Shown in pieces: positions 49,498 to 61,629 of a stretch of DNA of 64,000 bases. The stretch is from Paramecium pentaurelia. Its lineage: Eukaryota > Ciliophora > Oligohymenophorea > Peniculida > Parameciidae. The DNA is taken from assembly GCA_905183005.1 (NCBI GenBank), contig CAJJDO010000054.1:434001-498000 (forward strand), in the 5' to 3' direction. The position numbers and the translations under genes are program-made. Numbering within the stretch: the stretch's first letter is position 1; the number at the start of each line of letters is the position of its first letter. A model generated the notes under the pieces. The model saw only the letters and a program-made list of their open reading frames with translations. It did not search any database and was not told the origin of the DNA.

Positions 49498-51802
49498 TTA
49501 CACATAGAAAATAAGCCATCATTGGAATGTACATTCTGTAAATCATCAATACAACTTTAGAATGCACTAGAGCCCCCATTTTGAATCTTATTTTGCTTTT
49601 AATAAGCTTAACTATTAGTCTATTCTAAATAGTACTATTAACAAAATATAGTAACTTGAATATTTATACTCAATTTGCAATAAATATTGTGAGTGTCTTT
49701 GCCAAACAAAATGATCAATTCATGATATTATAATCACTAGTTGGATTTACAATTTTTATGTAAATTGATTAAATAAGATGGCAAATTAATATCCTTGCTT
49801 GTTCAAGTAGTATTGGAAAATTATCATAGTCCATGTAACCCTAATCTGTATATATTCATAAAATAATGAAGTCCAATCTTATTTGATGACAATATTCACT
49901 ATTATAATAGTAACTTATTTTTCTTGGGCTGTTAAAGAGTAAAATAGATAAAAAGATAAAAATAAAGGATCTTTACTGACATCTCGAATGCCTAATACAA
50001 TTAAATCCCTTATTTCTTTAGAGGATATACATTTTATAGAATAAAAAGCTATTGTTCTTGATAATACATCAATTCTTGAAGTGAGATCTTTTGCTAATGA
50101 TCTTAGAGATATTTTAATTAAAGATGATATTTCTGAAGATAATTTTTTAGATCATATGAAAATACTCAAAGTAGACAAACAAACCTAAAAAAACTTAAAT
50201 TAAAAAATAAAAGGAATTAGTATTCGTTAACTTATTAGCAAATGTTAAATATTACAAAAAACAACAGAGATAATAATAATAAAAACTAATTTTATATAAT
50301 TAGAATATTATTAGATAAAATTGTATTTTGAAAGAGATGTGATTATTTTAAAGTTTGAAGAAATTAAAGAGTTTGCCAAATACATTAAAAAAAATTCATG
50401 TTATGCATTAATGAATAAATTATTTTAATCCTTTAGTCATGAGTTTGGAACATTATTGAATTAAATAGCTTTAAATGCATAGAATGGTTTTGCCTAATTT
50501 CCATCTATGAAGGAATAATTTGATTCAATTTATAATTGTGTAGTTATGATGAATAATATGGTTAAAGATTTAAAGGATTTTCATTAATTACGTAGTAAAA
50601 CATTTTAATTAGAAATTGTTGATGTGAATATTGATAACATTTTTTGTGAACTTTAAAACTTATTCAAATAATAAGCAACATAAAAAAAGATATCCCTAGT
50701 TTTAGTGAATAAAGTATATATCAACTTTAAATAAGATGAATAAAGAATTAAATAAATACTTTAAAATCTTATTTAAAATGCTATCAAATATACAAATTAA
50801 GATGGAAATATTTATGTCATTTCAGAAAAAGAAGATGATAAAAGAATTAAATTTTCTGTTATAGATTCAGGTATTGGTATATCTGAAAGTGTTGCATATA
50901 ATATAGAATAAATGTTAGGTAATGATTTAATTTTGACATCAAAACTTTCAGAAGGTGCAGCTGGATTAGGTTTAGGATTGTTAAATTCTAATTATTTAAT
51001 TAAACACTTATCTTCTTTTTAATAAGCACATAAAGAACATTTATAATTTACATCAAAATTAGGAGATGGAACTAAATTCTGGTTTTATATTTGGAAATAT
51101 CAAGTATTAGAATCACCATCTAGTTAATTGGAATAAAAATCAATAAAAATGATAGATAAGAAAGTATTTCTTCATTAGAAATCCAATATTGCACCACCAC
51201 TTTCCAGTATTATTTAGAATCCTAAAAGTTGTCCATCATAAATCATAAGATTGACTCCAAGTAAATCTTGCCAAATTAGTCAATAGCCTTAAATATTTTT
51301 CCCATAGAATATAAAGGATGAGAATATTATGATAATGGAAGAAGATGATAGAACAATTGCAGAAGATCCTAAACCTAATCATTTACCAGGTTAAAGAGCA
51401 AGATTACCATCTATGAGTTCACCATAATGTTAATATGTTAAATTACTACTTGTAGATGATGAACCAGCTAATTTATTCCCTCTTAAGATCATGATTAAAA
51501 TGCTTGGTTTTGAAAGTGATATAGCTATAAATGGATAATAAGCTATTTAATAGGTGGAATCAAGATTAAATTAAAAATGTTAATATCATTTAATTTTAAT
51601 GGATATTAATATGCCATAAATGGATGGATTTCAAACTACAAGATCAATTAAATAGATATAACCTGAAATTATTATAGTAGCTTGTTCAGCATTTAGTGAT
51701 ATGTAGACTAAATATTAAGCCTAATTACATGGAATGATAGATTATCTTGAAAAACCAATAAATAAAGAAAATTTATAGCAAATATTGGAAATGTATATGT
51801 GA
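49494..51802 (+). CDS. Hybrid histidine kinase 3 of a tandem trio
   Basis: 761 residues, ATG 49494 (again overlapping the previous TGA as ATGA), stop TGA 51800-51802, one 23-nt TAG intron at 49807-49829. The membrane sensor region has spans such as ILNLILLLISLTISLF and YLMTIFTIIIVTYFSW. The kinase core is more diverged: SHEFGTLLNQIALNAQ (His near 308), NLIQNAIKY, DSGIGIS, GLGLGLLN. After a ~150-residue Ser/Pro/Gln linker comes the receiver: LLLVDDEPAN, LMDINMPQMDG, ACSAFSD (Ser for the usual Thr) and Lys in LEKP. Its stop codon is immediately followed, with no spacer, by the stop of the ankyrin gene on the other strand. Confidence 0.9.
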
Positions 51803-53122
51803 TCATTATTATTTATACAATTCCTTGCCTCTCTTGATAGCTTAATCAAATAATGCTTTCATTCCTGGCTCTTATTAAATCTTTAATGCTTCAAAGTAAG
51901 ATGCAGCAGCCTCTCCAAATTCATTCAAACCTTCATAGGCTTAACCTTCATAATAATAGATCTTCACCCAATCTTTCTTAATATTTCTAGCCTATTTACA
52001 AGTAGTTAATATATCCTTATATTTTGATAATTTTAATTAAGCATTTGCTAAATTTGTGTAAATCTTCACAATTTCATCTCTATGATGTTCAATTATCTAT
52101 TTAGATTTCTCAATTATTTCCATATATTTTATAATTGCTTATTCATATTATTCACTTTATAATAATTTATTAGCTTCAACCTTTTCAGAATTAATCTCAT
52201 TATATACATCCTTAATTTATTCATCAGTTAATTATTTTGGTGGAGAAGGAATTTATGCTTCTTTTCTCATAGCAAATTCTCTATAATATTATACACAATC
52301 CCATTTTTCATTTTATACTGCTAAATCTAAAGGTGTTTATTTTTAATTCTCATAATTAATATCAGCACCAAATTAAATCAATATTTATGAAAATTTTAAT
52401 AATCCTTTTTCTGCACATAAATGTAAAGCTGACCATCCATCTGGATCTTTTATATTAACATCAATTTTATCATGAAATTCTTCAAATATTTTATCAAATA
52501 ATTCTTCATTATTTTAGTCAATTATTAAATGTAATAAGGAAGGCATTTAATTTTAAATGATATTTAAGTCTGCTCCTTTCTTTATCAAATGGAGAGCACT
52601 TTAATTTTGTTAATATGCCACTGCAAAAGAAACTGGAGTACCATAATTAGATAATGCATTGATATTAGCTCCTGCTGATAATAATAGTTCTATCATTGGA
52701 ATAGCACTTTATTATGCAGCTAAATGAAGTGCTGTAATTGTATTTCTTTAATAATTAACATCTACATGATGAACTTCAATCAAATATTTAACAATCTATA
52801 TATGATTATGTTAAACAGCAATTATAAATGGATTATTTTTATCATCATCCAATAAAGTTATATCTGCACCTTTCTTGACTAAAAATTTGAACACATCTAA
52901 ATCTCCTCTTGATGCTCCAAAATGAATTGCCTTCTTTCCTTTTCCTTCAGATATCACATTTATGAATGTTCTTATGGGAACTTTTTCATTCTCATTCCCT
53001 CTCTTACGTTATTTAACATACAATAGATACTTTTTAATAGTATCAATATCTGAAGTACTAATTTATTTAAAATATTCTTCTATAAACTTTTTTTCCTTCT
53101 CTATTTCTTAAATATCACTCAT
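51803..53122 (-). CDS. Ankyrin-repeat and TPR protein
   Basis: Intronless, 439 residues, ATG 53122-53120, TGA 51805-51803. Six or more ankyrin repeats occupy about residues 65-275, e.g. KAIHFGASRGDLDVFKFL, TALHLAAQQSAIPMIELL and SALHLCAEKGLLKFSQILI. The C-terminal ~140 residues form TPR-like helices (EANKLLQSEQYEQAIIKYME; IYTNLANAQLKLSKYKDILT; IYYYEGQAYEGLNEFGEAAA). They resemble the TPR modules of immunophilins and co-chaperones that bind Hsp90/Hsp70 tails. A scaffold or co-chaperone role is inference. The gene is locked between neighbours: stop against the kinase-3 stop, and start 14 bases from the next divergent gene. Confidence 0.88.
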
Positions 53123-53136
53123 TAATAATTTATTAT
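53123..53136. promoter_or_regulatory. 14-base spacer between two divergent start codons
   Basis: Separates ATG 53122 (ankyrin protein, -) from ATG 53137 (OSCA-like channel, +). The upstream channel start is supported by an N-terminal exon that aligns with its two paralogues. Both genes' promoters must be embedded in this A+T stretch and in coding DNA. Confidence 0.55.
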
Positions 53137-55886
53137 ATGAATTAATCGTAATTTTTGCAATCCTTAAACTTTGATCCACTCCGAAGTCCACCGTTAAGAG
53201 AAATTGCTTAAAGACATCAAGTTTATCTCAATTAATAGCTAGAGAGCAACTATGTGTGGTTTATTGATCGAATCTAATGATTATTGCCAATGCTGTGGCT
53301 TGGGAATTCACACTCACCCTATTTCACTGAAGGCAAACATTATCAATTTAGCATTTTTGGGTCAAGGTATACCATTGTTTTATAATATAACTTTTCTCCT
53401 CATTTTACTTACATTTATATTATTCCTTATTTTTGGCCTGCCCACTATTATTTTTAATTTTTTAGCTGAAAATTGCATAGAACAAACAAATTAGGCTTAT
53501 AATATATTTATTACACAAGGTTGTTCTAAGAATTGTCCAAATGAAAATGATGATTTTAAATAAATTCAATAACTTATTTCTACAAGTGATTGTAAGATCA
53601 TTTGTGAACACTATTAAGAATTATGTGTAGCAACTTTATTATCAGAAATGTCATTTCCAAATAAATAATTGGATAATGATTTAAAAATCATATAATCTTT
53701 CTTTGTATTTGGATCAGTGATTTTTATAAAGATTTATCTTGTATTAATAAGGGAAAAATAAAGAATAATTGAAACAGAATGTGATTAAGAATTAATATCT
53801 CCTTCAGATTTTACTGTTATGCTAAATCATTTACCAGAAGAAGATTATGATGAAAAAGAATTAGCTACAGCAATAGAGTAATATTGTTAGAAAATTAATA
53901 ATTAAATTAAATATGAAGTAATTAAAATTAATATTGCATATGATATTAAATCATTTGTATTAAAAAGTAGAGAAAAAATTAAATTAGAAAAAATATTATC
54001 AAAAGAATAAAAATATTATATTAAAAATTAGAAATACAAAAGAAATAAATAAGAAATTGAGAAAATAAAACTTATGGTAGAATAATTAAAAAAAGATTTA
54101 TATAGTATAGAATTAGAAATTGAAAATGGATCATATAGAAAGACTACATCTGTTGCATTTATAACATTTTAAACTAAATAATGTATCATTTATATATATA
54201 TATTATATATAGAATTATAAAAATTAATACAATAAACTAAATTATCTTATTGGGAATAATTACTTATGCATGTTAAAAGATTAATATAAAACAAGGCTAA
54301 AAGAGGATTCTATTTTAAAGATAAATTAATATCAATTCGTAGAGCACCTGAACCAGATGATATATTTTGGGAGAATTGTGGTATTGAAAATTCAATAAAA
54401 ATAAAAAGAAAATTTATTAGTTGGATTGTAGTTTTTGTTTTATTGGGAATCTCATTTGCTACACTTTATGGACTTGAATATTTACAAGTAATAATTATTT
54501 ATTTAATTTAAGAATTAATATCTTTCAAATGATTTAGATTTTATTACAAAAACATCAATATCATTATTAAAATCTTTAATTATAACTATTGTTGATGCTC
54601 TAATTTATTATTTTATAACTTTACTAGCTAATCATGAAAGACATGTAACTAAAACACATTAAGATACTTCAGTTGCATAAAAATTATGTTGTGTACAATT
54701 TATAAATTCATGTTTTTTATTACTTTTGATTCATTTAATAGGTGTTGGATAAAAAGGGAATTTTATGGAAAAATCAAAATATGCAATCTAAAAATAAGGA
54801 GGTATTGCAAATGATTTACTTTTTGTTTGTTCTATGAATGCTTTATTTACTCCTATTACAGCATTTTTTAATCCTATTTATTTCATTAAGAAATTATAAT
54901 AAGTTTTTATAGAATCCAATAAGAGTTTAAATTAATTAGAAGCTAATAAATTATTTGAAGGTCCATAAGTATTATTATATGATTAATATGCATTCATTTG
55001 TAAAACAACTTGGATTACTTTATTTTTAGCCCCATTAACTCCAATTTGTATATTTATTAATTGGATTGGATTATCATTATATTATTGGATATAAAAATAT
55101 TTATTATTGAGAAGAAATAGCAAACCTCCATTTCAAAGTAGTCATTTAGATCGAGAAATGTTAACACTTTTAGATTTAAGTCCTATATTGTTAGCTGGTA
55201 TGTAGTATTGGATTGATGAAATATATGTTTCCAATAATCTTAGTCATAGTATAAATATTGGAACATTAGTGATTGCAGGATTGGAATTAGTTTTTCCATC
55301 TTATAGAATTCATTAAATTTTATATAGAAAATAATTAGATGATATCGAAAATTAAAGATATGTTGATGTTCACCTTCGATTTCCAACTGATTATGATAGA
55401 ACTAATCCGTTGACCAGCGAACAAGCAACCCAAGAGTTTCTGAAAAAGAAATATGAATAATTTAATAAATCAATGACTTATATGAGGCACTCAAGAAAAC
55501 ATTCGACAAAAAAATCTTTGAGAGAATATGTTTTAAAAGGAATCTAAGATCCAACTAAATCAAGAATATAAGTTCTTAAGAAAAAGCTTTAAACTGCTTA
55601 TAAATTAAAAATGTTTTAAAATGTTTAGATATAATAAGAAACCAATTATAAAGAATCTGATCATGAAGATTCAATTCATACTTTTAATTTCCCAATATAT
55701 TAAAGAGCTCCATAATATAATTTTTAAAGAGTGATAAATCAATTTCCAAATTATTCCTAATATAATTCAGATCTCACTAATAGAAGTAATTCTATTACTT
55801 CAACTATATAATTAAATACATCAAAATATTAATTAACAGCAAAAAGAAATTCTTAAATCTAATCTTTTAGAGCTCAATTATAATGA
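53137..55886 (+). CDS. OSCA/CSC1/TMEM63-like cation channel, copy 1
   Basis: 890 residues, ATG 53137, TGA 55884-55886, introns 53221-53242, 54183-54212 and 54488-54512 (the last ends AAG). The N-terminus has FDPLRSPPLREIAQRHQ, then a CQCCG motif and LAFLGQGIPLFYN entering the first span. The cytosolic loop contains the family signature VAFITFQTKQ, and then APEPDDIFWENCG, the counterpart of OSCA 'APEPRDVYW'. Seven to nine further spans follow, with TWITLFLAPLTPI, and the C-terminal stretch FPTDYDRTNPLT. OSCA/TMEM63 proteins are mechanosensitive or osmosensitive cation channels related to TMEM16. Gating here is inferred from the family. It is paralogous to the next two genes. Confidence 0.85.
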
Positions 55887-55967
55887 TAATATTAAATGAT
55901 AATTTTCTTCAAAAATAATATATATATATTAAAGATATTTTATATAAATATAGTTTAATAAGCATTC

Positions 55968-58654
55968 TCAATTTTCAAATTTATTTGGGCTGAGAAATTT
56001 AGAGAAATTATAGTTCTAAGCATCTTAGAATTTATTATTGTAATCATTATCAGTAGAGATATTTAAAGAATTCTTTCTTAAATTAATATTCTTATTGACT
56101 ATCATGTATTCAGGTGTTTATGAATATATAGGTTCTTATTAATCTTAAGAAATCTCTTCATCTTATTATTATTAAATAACTGCAGCAATCTAACGAGCTT
56201 TCCTTATAAGTTTAATTTTTCTCATCATTGAAATTTTTAATTTTAATGAAATAGTATTTCTCATAAATTGAACTCCTCCCATCTAAGCATATTTATATAA
56301 TGCTGTTTTAGTATCCATAACTTAAGGTTATATATAATTAGTATCAATTAATGTTTTAGCTTTAATAAATTCTAAAATTGCATTTTATTAAGTCAATGGA
56401 TTAGTTCTATCATAATCTGTTGGTAATTTCAAATAAACATCTTAATATCTATCCTTTTCTGTAAATATATTACCCTTTTTATCAAATAACTTACTGATTC
56501 TAGTAGCTGGTGTAATTAATTCCAAACAAGAGAATCCTAAACTAATAAAATTTACTGTCAATATAGCTGAACTAGAATTGAAAATATAATCTGTCCACAT
56601 TTATCCAACTGCTAATATTATAGGACTTAATTCAAATAAATTCATCATTTCTCTATTTAAATGAAAACTTTAAAAAGGTGGTTTCGAATTTCTTCTTAAT
56701 AATAAATATTTTTATATCCAATAATATAGTAATAATCCTGAACTACAAAATAGTAAAGATATAGGTAATAAAGGAGCAAAGAGTAAGGAAATCCAAAGAG
56801 ATAAACAAATATATGAATATTGTTCATATAAAAGTACTGATGGTCCTTCAAATATTTTATTAGCCTCTATTTAATTAAAATTATTATCAACTTTAAAAAA
56901 ATATTACTGATATTATTTATAAAGATAAAGTGGATCCAAATAAGCAAAAATAGGAACAAAAAATGAATTAACAATTAATAAAAAGAATGCATCTGATATT
57001 ACTCCTCCTTATCTTGAATATGAATATGTTGCTGCATAATTATCAGCTTTGTCATTTTCAAAATTATAAACTAAAATATTTATAACTTTTGTAAATATTC
57101 CTGAATTAAAAAATTAAACTATTGCTAATTTAGTTGCAACAGAAACATCATGATGAGTTTTTGTAAAATGTTTTTCAGATTATCCTAATAATTTGATAAA
57201 ATAATAAATTATCTAATTTATTATTGTTATTATTAATGAAATAACTAATGTTACAATTATCATAATAACATCATCAAAAGATGATAGATTTTAACTTTAT
57301 AATATATTCAAACCTAATAAAATAGTAAAAGAAGCTCCTAAAATAAATATTGTAATAAAGAAATTCAATATTCTTTTTTGAAATTGATACTAAAAATTAA
57401 ATCCACAATTTTCCCAAAACACATCATTTGGTTCAGGAGCTCTACAAAATATTATTATTCTATTTTTAAAATAAAATCCCCTCTAATCTTATCTATTGAT
57501 TAAATAATATTTGAATCGAATCCATAACTCTTCCCAATAAGATAGTTTAGTTTAATCTAAAACATTTTATAATTCTAAGAATAAAATAAATATTTACATT
57601 CTTTAGTTTAGAATGTCACAAATGCTACCTAAGTTTAATGAGCATATTATTAATTTTCTACTTCATTCTCAATTGTCATTAATTTTTAATCTAGAACCAT
57701 GATCCTCTCTTTCAATACACTAAATTAATTAGTTTTTAAAGATCTAGGATATCTACCATATTATTTATAATAATTTTCTATTTTCTCTATTTTCTTTTCT
57801 AAACTCATCTTTTCTCTACTACATTCAACAAATGAAGTTATATCATATGCTATTATTATTTTAACTATTTCATATTGACCTTTCTCATCAAATTAATAAC
57901 AAAAATCTAATAATGCATCCTTTAATTCTGCTTCATTATATTCATTTATAGGTAAATTAGTCAACATTGCTGTGAAATCTGAAGGTGATATAAATTCTTA
58001 ATCACAAATTCTTACTGTGCTTCTTTATGATATTCTTACTCTAATCATAGCAAATTTAAACATCAAAATACTGCATAAGACTAGTATAGATTGCACCAAT
58101 TTAGAAGTCTCATCGAATTACTTGTTGGCGTATGACATTTTAAGAACTGATGTTTCTAGACAAATATCTACGATTTTAGCACATATAGTTTAACAATCAT
58201 TTGAGTGAACCAATTTAGTGATAGATAAAAAATCAGTCGTATTTTACGGACAGTTTTATTTGCAAAGTCCATTTAATGAAAGCTTATAAAACATATTTTC
58301 TTCTCCAATACAATCATGATTTTATATATTTGCTATTAAAGATGGTATCCCAAGAACTGTAAATAAAATAAGCACTATCAATATTAATTACGAAGTCATT
58401 TCAAAAAATAAGGGCATACCTTAACCTAAAAATGCCAAATCTAATCTATTTTAGCATAATGAAATTTCCCTTTGTTGTATATGCTATCCACAACAAGGAC
58501 AATGATCCGATTTTTGCTCATTTTCTCCACAAATAGAAGCTTTCTAATTAGTAATCATGCTTACCTAATGAATTTTAGCCAATGCAATACTGGCTGGTAT
58601 GCGAAAAGGATCAAATGTTAAAGAATTCTCAGCATCAATCTTAATTTAATTCAT
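55968..58654 (-). CDS. OSCA/CSC1/TMEM63-like cation channel, copy 2
   Basis: About 880 residues, ATG 58654-58652, TGA 55970-55968. Introns are at 57575-57597 (required) and probably 58544-58564, a 21-nt in-frame intron placed by alignment with the paralogues. Same plan as copy 1: FDPFRIPASIALAKIHQ, a CPCCG motif, LAFLGQGMPLFFEMT, VAFVTFQTKE, APEPNDVFWENCGFN, KTHHDVSVATKLAIVQF, WISLLFAPLLPIS and LPTDYDRTNPLT. It points toward copy 1 (stops 81 bases apart) and away from copy 3 (starts 49 bases apart), so the trio alternates strands. Expected in the plasma or a vacuolar membrane; not determinable from sequence. Confidence 0.85.
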
Positions 58655-58703
58655 ATTTTAAACTCCTATTGATTGAGTATTATTAATTATTTTAATTATC
58701 AAA

Positions 58704-61576
58704 ATGTAGGAGAACTCCAAAGAATATGACGCTTTTTAGATTCCAGCTGATATTAAGATATCTATTAAACATAAAGTATAGGAATATAATGACTAACAAG
58801 AAAGCCACAAAATGTGGTACTCCATTAGAAAAATCTGAGTTATGTCCTTGTTGTGGTAGAGAAGTTGAACAAGAGTAAAAAGAGATTGGGATTTCACCTA
58901 TTGATTTAATTTATTTAGGTTAAGGAATCCCTTTGTTTTTTCTATTTCTTAAATAGATGATTGTGGTGATATTAATAATTTTTGGAATAATGGGAATATT
59001 TTCATTGATAACCAATAGTATTACTGATAATTGTCTAGACGATTAAAGTGATTTACTGATTCTTTATTAGAATGGATTTTGTGAGAACAATTGTCCACTT
59101 CCTTAAAATGAAGACTTTTTGAAAATAATTTCAATTTTAAAAACTTAAGAATGTTAAATTATTTGCAATTAATTTTCAAATGTTTGCACAACTACACAAT
59201 CTACTAAAATAGCTTTATCAAATAAATAATTAGATGATGATTACAAAGAAGCTCAAGCAATACTTGTATTGTGTTCAATTATTTTATTTAAAATAATTTA
59301 AGTGTTATTTAGAAGACATTAAAAATTAACATAAGATGAATGTGATAGAGGTTTATTGTCAGCTTCAGATTTCACAGCAATATTGACTAAATTACCTTAA
59401 AATTAATATACAGAATCTGAATTAAGGGATTGTCTTACAAATTATTGTAAATAAATTACATAATTTTAACCTGACTAAGAGTTTGAAATAGTTAAAATAA
59501 TAATTGCTTTTGATATATTTGATTACATAAATATCATAAGAACTAAAACTGAATTAGAAAAAAAGTATTAATTTAATGAATCATTTAAAAAAATTAATAC
59601 TTAATATCCTTAATAAGTAACAGTTGAAACTTAAAAATAATTATTATAATAAATTTAATAGAATGAAGAAGAACTAGCCAAAATTGATAATGATATTCAA
59701 AAAAAATAATTCACTTAAACGACACAAGTAGCTTTTGTAACGTTTTAAACAAAAAAATGTATTGAACATAAATATTAGCTTAGAATTGGAAACAATTGTG
59801 GAATACACTAAATTAACAACTTGGGATCTAGTTTGGACTGCAATATTAAATATTTTTGGGAAAAAACTTAACAAAGGCTTTTACTTTAAAGATAAATTAA
59901 TTTAAATTACAAGAGCTCCTGAACCTGATGATGTATTTTGGGAGAATTGTGGATATAATTTAAAATACAAAATAAAACAAAGAACAATAAGTTGGTTTAT
60001 AACATTAGTATTACTTATTACATCATTTTTTATTTTATTTGGATTAGATTATGTTTAAAATAATTATTTGAAAGATCAAAATATTAATTATGTTCTATTA
60101 ACAATAATTTCTTTAATAATTTCATTTATAATTTCAATTATTAATGCAATGATATATTTTAGCATAACAATTTTAGCTAATAAAGAAAAGCATTATACAA
60201 AAACACATTATGATGTGTCAGTTGCAACTAAATTAATATATGTTTAATTTGTAAATTCAGGATTATTAATTATGGCAACAAATATTTTAGTTTAAGGATT
60301 ATCTAATCGAAAAGAATTGAATGAAGATATTGAATTATAAAGTTTGGCATTTAGTAGACCAGGAGGTGTAGCATAAGATGCTTTTATTATTACATTAATA
60401 AATGCATTAATAACTCCATTAACTTCATTTTTTGATATATTTTATCTAAGAAAATTAATTTTATAAAATCAATTGTAAAAAAATGCAACTAATACAGTCA
60501 CATAAACAGAAGCTAATACAATATTTGAAGGACCTTAAGTATTATTATATGATAATTATGCATATGTTTGTAAGACAGTTTGGATTACATTATTTTTTGC
60601 TCCATTAGTACCTATTTCTTTATTATTTTGTATTTGTGGATTTTTTTTATATTATTGGATATAGAAATATCTACTATTAAGAAGAAAATGTAGACCTCCT
60701 CTTTAAAGTAGTCATTTGAACAGTGAAATGTGTAATATAATTAATTTCAGTCCTATTTTATTGGCTGCAGGATAATTATGGGTAGATTTTGTATTTGAAT
60801 CAAATGCTACAACAAAAATTATCAATTTTGTTTCTATTGGTTTTTCTGGATTAGAGTTTTTTTTTCCATTTGAAAAATTAGTTAAAAAATTTATATCTTG
60901 GCCAGATGATCCAAATGAATTAAATAAATACTCTGAAAAATGGCATGAATTACCTACTGATTATGATAGAATAAATCCAATTACTAGATAATAAGCAATA
61001 TAAAATTATGTTAAATTTAAGTAATCAGTTGATAATAAAGGGAATAATTAAAATAATCAATAAAATGATTAAACTTTATAAGCATTAAGATAATATGCAT
61101 TTGAAGGAGGAGAATACAAATTCAAATCACATTTAGTACATAAATTAAAAGCTATCAGCAATCTATAATCTAATAAATAAACTAATAATATTCCTATAAG
61201 TTTAATTGAAATGCAACCTAAAATAATTAATTAATTATAATAATAAGAAGATAAGACTACATTATTAGGATAATAATAATATATCTCATAAATTGAAAGA
61301 ATGCAATAACAAATTTAGCAACCTACCTCCATTCTATAAAATTAAAATCCTTATAATGGATATCCTCCTTAATAATAATATTATCCATAAGATTTGAATA
61401 ATTAATAGTTACCATACTATCAATAAAATATATAATAATAATATTATCAACCTTATTAATAAAATTAGTTTCCAAATGCGTAATAACCATACTATAATCA
61501 AGGACAATAAGTACATCAATAGTAGACAGGACAATATCCATATTAATAGTATACAAATCATTAATATCATTATTGA
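58704..61576 (+). CDS. OSCA/CSC1/TMEM63-like cation channel, copy 3, with Gln/Asn/Tyr-rich tail
   Basis: 940 residues, ATG 58704, TGA 61574-61576, introns 58776-58800 (ends AAG) and 59759-59783 (TAG). The first exon (MQENSKEYDAFQIPADIKIS) is needed to match the paralogues; an ATG inside the first intron would give a truncated start. Shared motifs: CPCCG, LGQGIPLFF, VAFVTFQTKK, APEPDDVFWENCGYN, KTHYDVSVATKLIYVQF, WITLFFAPLVPIS and LPTDYDRINPIT. The last ~130 residues are low-complexity and prion-like, dominated by Gln, Tyr, Pro and Asn (e.g. YPQDLNNQQLPYYQQN), unlike copies 1 and 2. Function as a stretch-gated channel is inferred. Confidence 0.87.
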
Positions 61577-61629
61577 AACATTTATATATATATATATATA
61601 TTTTTTGATTACATTATAATTACAATAAT

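Noticed and set aside
45008..51802. Bacterial horizontal transfer of a two-component operon.
   Set aside because: All three kinases contain short spliceosomal introns, use TAA/TAG as Gln heavily and match local A+T content. Tandem duplication in a ciliate explains the array better.
61584..61603. TA dinucleotide run after the third OSCA-like gene as a regulatory element or origin.
   Set aside because: Short TA runs are common in ciliate intergenic DNA (another lies near 22,375), and nothing else marks it.
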